In this document: piece after piece, positions 5,368 to 10,839 of the stretch
Layout: each line of letters starts with the position of its first letter
Numbering within the stretch: the stretch's first letter is position 1
Assembly (NCBI GenBank): GCA_003512525.1
Contig: DOQG01000025.1
Coordinates: forward strand, 1 to 10,839
Source: Oscillospiraceae bacterium
GTDB taxonomy: Bacteria; Bacillota; Clostridia; Oscillospirales; Ruminococcaceae
DNA length: 10,839 bases
Direction: 5' to 3'
Translations under genes and position numbers: made by a program
Notes under the pieces: generated by a model
Seen by the model: only the letters and a program-made list of their open reading frames with translations
The model's database searches: none
Told to the model about the DNA's origin: nothing

Positions 5368-7216
5368 AGAGAAAGAGAAAGAGAAAAACACCAATCCTTA
5401 TCATAAGGAATACGGCGTTTTCAGCAACAGCATTCACGCATTAAAATCAATGCTAAGCTATTCGCACAGGTTTATACCTGTTATAATAATCAGCATAATC
5501 TGTGCGCCGATAATGCAGTATCTGTGGTCGTTCATATCAAAGTTCGTTATTGATATGATAACTTCAGGTCAGAGCGTTACTGCGCTTGCACTGCTTATGG
5601 GCGGATTTACCGTAATACAGATTACGGCTACTATGCTGAACCTTTACGGCAACTCATTCTTTCACATTTATATCGGAGCAAGATTCAGGCAGATGGGACT
5701 TAAGAACCGCAAGATAATGTCGGTGGATTACGGCTATCTTGAGGACAAGGACTTTATGGACTGCTATCAGAAAGCCGGAAACGCCTGTAACGACAATAAC
5801 AACGGCATAGAGGGTATGATGAGAGGCATTGTGCGTCTTCTCACGCTTATACCGATAATCGTTGTCGGTATCGCCATTCTCGGTACGATGAATATTTTTA
5901 TCGTTATTGCTATACTTATCTGCTCTGTACTGCAATTTGTTGTCACCAACAAGACAAACGCTTACTGCAAGAAAAAGGTGTGGGATCCGCTTGCACCGTG
6001 GTGGCGCAGACATAATTATCTTTCTTATACCACGAGCGACTTTGAGGCGGCTAAGGATATAAGAATGTTCGGGATAGCCGATTGGCTTACAGAAAAGTTC
6101 AAAGTGCTGAACAAAGAGCGTTATGCGGCGCAGAAGAAAAATTCAAGGATATGGGCGGTGTCGGCTGTCATAAATGCTGTACTTTGGGCAGGAGTGCAGG
6201 CGGCGGTTTACGCATGGCTGTTGTACAGCGTTGTAACCGGAAGTATGACGATAGGCAATTTCACTTTGTACCTTGCATCGTCAATGACGTTCTTCGATTA
6301 TACAAATCAGCTCCTTACCGCTGTATCGGACTTACTTGCAAGGAGCAGGGAATATGACGATTTCCGCAGCTTTATGGATGCTGACTGCGGAGATAAGGAT
6401 GACAGCGGAATTGATGTTCCGCAGTGTGACAGCTATGAATTTACTTTCCGCAATGTTTCATTCAAATATCCCAAGGCTGAAAAATACGCGCTGAGAAACG
6501 TCAATATCACTCTTAACGCAGGAGAGCGGCTTGCGGTGGTAGGGCTTAACGGCGCAGGAAAATCCACATTTATAAAGCTGTTGTTAAGGCTGTATGAGGT
6601 GACGGAGGGCGAGATACTGCTGAACGGTGTTAACATAAAGCGGTACAACAAGCACAGCTATTATAAGATATTCTCGCCTGCTTTTCAGGAGGTCGAACTG
6701 TTCGCATTTCCTCTGTATATGAACGTTTCAATGAGCAGTGCGGATAAATCGGATAAGGAGAAGGCAAGGCAGTGCGTTATTGATTCGGGACTTGAGAATA
6801 AGCTGAATGAGCTTGAAAAGGGTATGGATACCGAGATACTAAAGATCGTTTACGATGACGGTGTTGATCTTTCGGGCGGCGAAAAGCAGAAGCTGGCGCT
6901 TGCGAGAGCGTTATATAAAAATGCGCCTGTAGTAGTCCTTGACGAGCCTACGGCGGCACTTGACGCACTTGCGGAAAGCAAGCTGTACGGTGACTTTGAC
7001 AAGCTTATCGGTAACAAGACAGCGGTATATATCAGCCACAGATTAAGTTCAACTCAGTTTTGCGACAAGGTCGCAATGTTCAAGGACGGCGGTATAGTCG
7101 AGTACGGAACTCACAGCGAGCTTATGGACAAGGGCGGAGAATACGCTGATATGTTCAATGTCCAGGCTCAGTATTATATTGACAACAACGAAAGCGAGGT
7201 GGCTGTCAATGCGTAA
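5354..7216 (+). CDS. ABC exporter half-transporter (TMD-NBD), subunit 1
   Basis: The 620-residue protein has a lysine/glutamate-rich N-terminus, a six-helix exporter membrane domain (about 40-330) and a nucleotide-binding domain (about 360-600). Visible motifs are Walker A GLNGAGKS (397-404), Q-loop Q445, signature LSGGE (506-510), Walker B VVVLDE with catalytic E531, and H-loop H562. An EAAKDIRMFG coupling segment lies at 231-240. It should pump a substrate outward using ATP as a heterodimer with the next gene product. The start codon lies inside the regulator gene and has GGGAGAG just upstream. The usual exporter x-loop (T-x-V-G-E-x-G) is replaced by a longer stretch, TEILKIVYDDGVD, before the signature; the partner shares this. 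The substrate (drug, peptide or lipid) is not readable. Confidence 0.93.
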   Translation: MKKNKEKEKEKNTNPYHKEYGVFSNSIHALKSMLSYSHRFIPVIIISIICAPIMQYLWSFISKFVIDMITSGQSVTALALLMGGFTVIQITATMLNLYGNSFFHIYIGARFRQMGLKNRKIMSVDYGYLEDKDFMDCYQKAGNACNDNNNGIEGMMRGIVRLLTLIPIIVVGIAILGTMNIFIVIAILICSVLQFVVTNKTNAYCKKKVWDPLAPWWRRHNYLSYTTSDFEAAKDIRMFGIADWLTEKFKVLNKERYAAQKKNSRIWAVSAVINAVLWAGVQAAVYAWLLYSVVTGSMTIGNFTLYLASSMTFFDYTNQLLTAVSDLLARSREYDDFRSFMDADCGDKDDSGIDVPQCDSYEFTFRNVSFKYPKAEKYALRNVNITLNAGERLAVVGLNGAGKSTFIKLLLRLYEVTEGEILLNGVNIKRYNKHSYYKIFSPAFQEVELFAFPLYMNVSMSSADKSDKEKARQCVIDSGLENKLNELEKGMDTEILKIVYDDGVDLSGGEKQKLALARALYKNAPVVVLDEPTAALDALAESKLYGDFDKLIGNKTAVYISHRLSSTQFCDKVAMFKDGGIVEYGTHSELMDKGGEYADMFNVQAQYYIDNNESEVAVNA

Positions 7217-9023
7217 AGCTAAAGAGAAAAAGAACCTGCCTACGCTTAAATTTATGCTGAAAACGGCAGTAAAGAATAAGCCTCAGCTGTTTATTGCTTA
7301 TGCGTTGCAGGTGGTGGTTTCGTTTTCGCAGACAATGGTTAATATTATCTCGTCAAAATATCTTGTAGATGAGATCGCCGCAATAATCGGCGGCGGTAAA
7401 GCTGAGGAGCATATACCTACTGCGATATTCTGCATTGCGCTTATAGTCGGTGTGACCTTGCTTGCGGCGCTTATAAACTATCTTGTTAATGAGATAAAGA
7501 ATGTTTATTCCGAGTGGTTCAACGAGTATTTTGAAGTTAGCCTGTCCGAAAAGGTAATGAAGATGGATTTTGAGCATACCGAAGACCCGGACACGCTCGA
7601 TCAGATGAACAAGGCGAAAGAGGGTATGTCGTGGTACAGCGGCGGAGTAGTCGGAATACTGAACGGTTTCTTCAATATCGTTTCAAACGGAGTGAACGTA
7701 CTAGGCGTTATAGCGATAATCGCCATAACCTGTCCGCTTCTTCTACCGATACAGATCATATCGCTTGTTCTTATCACGATATTCACAAATAAGAGCAACA
7801 AGCTTGATATAGAATATTTCAAGAAGCTGTCTAAAATCAATCGCCTTTTCGGGTATTTCTTCTATCAGCTGTCCAACCCGTCAAACGGCAAGGAGGTAAG
7901 GCTGTTTGACAGTAAGGATATGATGTGCGATAAAGCGGATTACTACAGCAATGAAACTATAGACACGTTCAGGGAGCAGTACAAAGCGCAGTATAAATAT
8001 ATGCAGTATTCAAATCTTACAAACGGACTGCGTGACGGACTTTCATATTTCTACATAGGCTTTAAGGCACTGACGGGAGCGATTACACTCGGTGATTTTA
8101 CAATGTGCGTTTCATCGGCGTCAACGCTCTACTGGGGACTGTATAGCATTGTAGACAACATTGCGGCTACGGTAAAGGCGTGCGGTTACGCATATGAATA
8201 TCTGAAATTTGATGCAATTTCCGACAGAATGACAAAGGGTGATAAGCCTGTTTCGGACGGCGAACACGTTATTGAGTTCAGAAATGTAAGCTTCAAATAT
8301 CCGAGAAGTGAAAATTATGTCCTCAGAAATATCAATATCACGATTAAACAAGGCGAGCATCTGTCTGTAGTCGGACTTAACGGTGCGGGAAAGACAACGT
8401 TTATAAAGCTCCTTTGCCGAATGTATGACGTAACAGACGGTGAGATACTGATAGATAATATCAATATCAAGGATTACTCGGACAGCGAGTACAGAAAGCT
8501 GTTCTCGGTGGTATTCCAGGATTTTGAGCTGTTTGCTTTCAGCCTTAAGGAGAATATAATACTTGATGAGCAGGAGGACGAGGAAAAGCTGATAAAGACG
8601 CTCAAAATGGCAGGCTTATATGAAGACGCAATGAAGCTTGAAAACAAGTTCGATACGACAATATTCAAAAGCTATGATGAAAACGGCACTGAGCTTTCGG
8701 GCGGTCAGCAGCAGAAAACTGCTATCTGCCGTGCTTTATACCGTGACAGCCCGATAGTAATACTTGACGAGCCTACAGCGGCGCTCGACCCGGTAGCCGA
8801 ATATGAGATATACAAGCACTTCAACGAGCTTGTCGGCGGCAAGACCGCTATCTATATATCCCACAGGCTGTCAAGCTGTAAATTCTGTGATGAAATCGCC
8901 GTATTTGCCGATGATACGATAAAGGAGTACGGTACGCACGATGAACTTGTGAAAATCGAAAACGGTATTTATTCCGAAATGTACAACGCTCAGGCACAGT
9001 ATTATGTTGAGAACGCTTCGTAA
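7209..9023 (+). CDS. ABC exporter half-transporter (TMD-NBD), subunit 2
   Basis: From the ATG at 7209 the product has 604 residues: membrane domain about 25-330, nucleotide-binding domain about 355-604. Motifs are Walker A GLNGAGKT (389-396), Q-loop Q437, signature LSGGQ (496-500), Walker B IVILDE with E521, and H-loop H552. I chose this start because GAGGTG (7195-7200) lies eight bases before it and the ATG overlaps the upstream stop by 8 nt (ATGCGTAA). A longer frame from 7158 lies in the previous gene and has no site. The nucleotide-binding domain is closely related to subunit 1 (shared NGAGK, FAF after the Q-loop, LDEPTAALD and YISHRLSS), while the membrane domains differ, as expected of a duplicated heterodimeric pair. 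Both ATP sites look intact, unlike many heterodimers with one degenerate site. Confidence 0.93.
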   Translation: MRKAKEKKNLPTLKFMLKTAVKNKPQLFIAYALQVVVSFSQTMVNIISSKYLVDEIAAIIGGGKAEEHIPTAIFCIALIVGVTLLAALINYLVNEIKNVYSEWFNEYFEVSLSEKVMKMDFEHTEDPDTLDQMNKAKEGMSWYSGGVVGILNGFFNIVSNGVNVLGVIAIIAITCPLLLPIQIISLVLITIFTNKSNKLDIEYFKKLSKINRLFGYFFYQLSNPSNGKEVRLFDSKDMMCDKADYYSNETIDTFREQYKAQYKYMQYSNLTNGLRDGLSYFYIGFKALTGAITLGDFTMCVSSASTLYWGLYSIVDNIAATVKACGYAYEYLKFDAISDRMTKGDKPVSDGEHVIEFRNVSFKYPRSENYVLRNINITIKQGEHLSVVGLNGAGKTTFIKLLCRMYDVTDGEILIDNINIKDYSDSEYRKLFSVVFQDFELFAFSLKENIILDEQEDEEKLIKTLKMAGLYEDAMKLENKFDTTIFKSYDENGTELSGGQQQKTAICRALYRDSPIVILDEPTAALDPVAEYEIYKHFNELVGGKTAIYISHRLSSCKFCDEIAVFADDTIKEYGTHDELVKIENGIYSEMYNAQAQYYVENAS

Positions 9024-9025
9024 TA

Positions 9026-9673
9026 TTATGTGATCTTGTAGAGATATTCGTTGCCGAGCTTACCGGCATAGTCTATCACGCCGACATACAGCAATATTCT
9101 TATCGCAATAGAGGCATCACCGGAACGCATACGCTTTTTAAACTCTTTGAGCGTAAACGTTTCGGGTAAGCCTTCGGGGATAAAACATCTGTAGCTGTCG
9201 CTGTCCTCAAGATAAGTAAGCTGTAGCAGTGAGGTCGGAACGGTAATCTTTCTGTCCGACTTCCTGCGTTTCATATCTTTAGCACAGTATCTCAGATTTT
9301 CTACCGCAATATCTGCAATGCAGATTGTGAGGTTGGGATTGCTGAGATACTGTTTTATTCTGTAAAGCTCAATAAAGAAATTGCTCATATCGCTTGCGGT
9401 GACTGTTCTTCCGCTTTTAAGAATTTCACCGGTGGATTTGTCAATGTAATTAAGACGGCTTTTTTTATGATATGGGTATACTACCGTGACGTGAGAAGCT
9501 TTGAGAAAAGTATTGAGCTTAGGCACAAGGTATTTGAAATTTGCCGTCTGTATCTCAAATATGCCGTTCTCGGTAACAAGGTCGGCAAAGTAATTGCCTA
9601 TCTTTATTTCCTTGTCGAACAGGGAAGAGGCAAAGTAGCTTTTAAGTGTTGCGTGTATCTGCTTTTCGTTCAA
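9026..9673 (-). other. Possible internal translation start giving the C-terminal half alone
   Basis: A TTG codon (9671-9673, Leu307) opens the nuclease-like part of the fusion protein. It is preceded by GGAG (complement of 9682-9685) with eight bases between. Initiation here would give a 215-residue protein beginning LNEKQIHATLK, exactly where the second domain seems to start. There is no ATG in frame between codons 230 and 402. This could be coincidence, since TTG starts are rare and the context is also coding sequence. Confidence 0.3.
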
Positions 9674-10591
9674 AATCCCGACTCCGTCGCCGCTGTCTGC
9701 TGTAGCGGTGCAGGCACTGAAACGCGCGTTGTCGGGCAAAGCGTGTAACGGCTGTTTGTTATATTGCCATACTGTGCAGTTATCATTTTGAATGAATGCC
9801 GGAACTCCGCTTTGTTCGTTGGAGCGGATAACTCCTGTTGCAAGCGCTTTGAGTCTGTCGGTGGCATTTGATACGGCGTAACACCTGTCGGCGACCGAAA
9901 ACATCGAAATATCGTTTGTGTTGTCGCCGAAAACTATAAGCTCGTCTGCACCGAGCATTTCTTTCAATCTGAGTGCGGCGTTTGCTTTGGATACATCGTC
10001 GCGATATATCTCATACCAGTATTCGCTTGTATCGTATGTATCGGGCTGATAGTTCCTGGAAAATCCGTTCTTGTTGTAAAAAAAGTTGTCAAGCTCTTCG
10101 GGGGAGGTTATCGGTTCAATAAGCGTTATATAGTAAATATCGCCCTCAAAAAGCTCTTCATAGTCACCGGCACGGTACATACGCTTATCTCCGGCTCTGT
10201 CCTTGAGATAGCGCACCGTTCCTTTGTTCAGTCTTTCTTCAAGATAGCTGACACGCTCGTAATTATCAATAACCGAATAGACAAGTATTGACTCTTTGTG
10301 TTCATAAAAATAGCTTTTCAAGAACGCTTTGGTGTTGTTGTCAAAAAAGTGAGTAACAAGCCGTTCTTTTGTAATCGGATCAATGATAAAAGCTCCGTTG
10401 TGGGTTATCACAGGAAGCTTAAAATTGATACAGCTTACCTTCGGCTCAGCCGAATGAACGGATCGAGCCGTAGCATAGCTTACGGCAATGTCGTTGTCGA
10501 TCAGCATATTCATCATAGCTTCTGTCATTCGCCCGATTTCGGCTTTATGGTCAAGAAGAGTTCCGTCAAGGTCGGTAAGATACAGTTTCAT
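9026..10591 (-). CDS. Cof-type HAD phosphatase fused to a predicted nuclease-like and winged-helix region
   Basis: The 521-residue protein starts at an ATG with GGAG seven bases upstream; a 31-residue extension to 10684 has no support. Residues 1-268 form a full Cof-type HAD hydrolase: DLDGTLLD (nucleophile D7, acid D9), T41, K202 and GDNTNDISM (222-230), with the large cap between. It ends in a normal 'GVIRSNEQSGVPAFIQ'. After a linker, residues 307-460 carry LNEKQIHATLK, then IGNYFADLV (D337), FEIQT (E346, Q348), FKYLVPKLNTFL and VTVVYP. The D...ExQ pattern resembles PD-(D/E)XK-fold proteins such as CoiA, and the block resembles standalone Firmicutes proteins of unknown function I recall. 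Residues 472-521 look like a winged helix. The HAD part is certain; the nuclease fold is inferred. HAD substrates are usually sugar or nucleotide phosphates. Confidence 0.88.
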   Translation of the reverse strand: MKLYLTDLDGTLLDHKAEIGRMTEAMMNMLIDNDIAVSYATARSVHSAEPKVSCINFKLPVITHNGAFIIDPITKERLVTHFFDNNTKAFLKSYFYEHKESILVYSVIDNYERVSYLEERLNKGTVRYLKDRAGDKRMYRAGDYEELFEGDIYYITLIEPITSPEELDNFFYNKNGFSRNYQPDTYDTSEYWYEIYRDDVSKANAALRLKEMLGADELIVFGDNTNDISMFSVADRCYAVSNATDRLKALATGVIRSNEQSGVPAFIQNDNCTVWQYNKQPLHALPDNARFSACTATADSGDGVGILNEKQIHATLKSYFASSLFDKEIKIGNYFADLVTENGIFEIQTANFKYLVPKLNTFLKASHVTVVYPYHKKSRLNYIDKSTGEILKSGRTVTASDMSNFFIELYRIKQYLSNPNLTICIADIAVENLRYCAKDMKRRKSDRKITVPTSLLQLTYLEDSDSYRCFIPEGLPETFTLKEFKKRMRSGDASIAIRILLYVGVIDYAGKLGNEYLYKIT

Positions 10592-10839
10592 TTGATTTCT
10601 CCGATTACAATTTATATATCTTAGCGGGGTGAGGGCGGCAGCCCCACACTCAGCTCTGGCACGGATGCCGAAATAAGAACACACAAAGTTTTGTACGATG
10701 CAAAGCCATCAGAGTGTTTTAAAGGGGATAGGGATTGAGGACAAACACTTTTTTGAAAAAAACAGACTTTTTCAACAAACGAATTTATATATCCAGACTG
10801 TCGATAAACCTACATAATTTTTAAAAATGGGTGTTTAGC
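10592..10839. other. Right-edge leader region with hairpins and direct repeat
   Basis: No convincing gene is seen. A GC-rich patch (10624-10670) holds two tandem tetraloop hairpins: GGGC-GGCA-GCCC (10633-10644) and GGCA-CGGA-TGCC (10658-10669). An AT-rich inverted repeat, TTGAAAAA with TTTTTCAA around an AACAGAC loop, lies at about 10753-10775. ATTTTTAAAAAT (10817-10828) is a perfect 12-bp palindrome. The leftward HAD gene should be transcribed from here, but I find only TATATA/TATAAA boxes without a matching -35, so the promoter is not assigned. Confidence 0.4.
10609..10793. repeat. 12-bp direct repeat AATTTATATATC bracketing 161 bp
   Basis: AATTTATATATC occurs at 10609-10620 and again at 10782-10793, in the same orientation, with 161 bp between. 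On the minus strand each copy reads GATATATAAATT and could serve as a -10 region for the HAD gene. The enclosed segment has the GC-rich hairpin patch and no terminal inverted repeats, so a transposon origin is not shown. The repeat may be chance in AT-rich DNA, tandem promoter cores, or scars of an insertion. Confidence 0.45.

Noticed and set aside
7158..7208. A 17-residue upstream extension of the second ABC subunit.
   Set aside because: It lies wholly inside the first ABC gene in another frame and lacks a ribosome binding site, while the ATG at 7209 has GAGGTG and the typical stop/start overlap.
9026..10591. The HAD-plus-nuclease gene as a frameshift or assembly join of two genes.
   Set aside because: The frame is continuous, with no ATG at the junction and a plausible linker. 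It is kept as a real fusion, though only comparison with relatives can settle it.
10624..10670. The GC-rich hairpin patch as a tRNA, riboswitch or intrinsic terminator.
   Set aside because: There is no cloverleaf, no recognisable riboswitch core, and no U-run after either hairpin on either strand.
10592..10684. A 31-residue N-terminal extension of the HAD fusion protein.
   Set aside because: The HAD family begins at the MKLYLTDLDG start with a good GGAG site. The extension crosses GC-rich hairpin DNA, has a non-family sequence and no ribosome binding site.
10698..10817. A 39-codon plus-strand open frame (MQSHQSVLKG... ending QTVDKPT) in the right-edge region.
   Set aside because: There is no ribosome binding site before the ATG, the composition is AT-rich and repetitive, and I see no recognisable family, so it is not called as a gene.

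Overview
The window looks like chromosomal DNA from a Gram-positive gut Clostridium relative, probably Oscillospirales/Ruminococcaceae. This is inferred from the moderate GC content, the strong AGGAGG-type ribosome binding sites, sigma-A promoters with 17-nt spacers, and the style of the proteins (MATE exporter, HTH-XRE regulator with an ABC exporter pair, Cof-type HAD). No rRNA, tRNA, insertion sequence, CRISPR array or phage gene was seen. The genus cannot be fixed from sequence alone.

Left part (1-1421). A perfect 19-bp bidirectional terminator (126-173) ends a leftward two-gene operon: a 55-residue small protein, then an EamA-like 10-TM transporter. The operon starts from a promoter at 1268-1296 in a divergent intergenic region. 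That region also holds a rightward promoter (1308-1336) for a MATE-family exporter, and two inverted repeats that could be operators.

Centre-left (1422-4330). The MATE gene is followed by a separately promoted cluster: a family I inorganic pyrophosphatase, a Maf-type nucleotide pyrophosphatase whose start overlaps the pyrophosphatase gene, and an 87-residue protein of unknown function. A strong intrinsic terminator closes the cluster (4299-4329). The first two are both pyrophosphate/nucleotide housekeeping enzymes.

Centre-right (4406-9023). A well-formed promoter drives a tightly overlapping three-gene operon. It encodes a 302-residue regulator (N-terminal XRE-type HTH plus an apparent C-terminal winged helix) and two half-ABC exporters that very likely form a heterodimer. 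The stop/start overlaps of 14 and 8 nt indicate translational coupling. This reads as a self-regulated export or drug-resistance module; the substrate is unknown.

Right part (9026-10839). A leftward gene, convergent with the ABC operon and only 2 bp from it, encodes a 521-residue protein. A complete Cof-type HAD phosphatase is joined to a C-terminal region with a D-(x)8-E-x-Q motif, suggestive of a PD-(D/E)XK-like nuclease fold, and then an apparent winged helix. This fusion is the most unusual object in the window. An internal TTG codon with a Shine-Dalgarno-like sequence could also produce the C-terminal half alone. The leader upstream (10592-10839) has a GC-rich hairpin patch bracketed by a 12-bp direct repeat.
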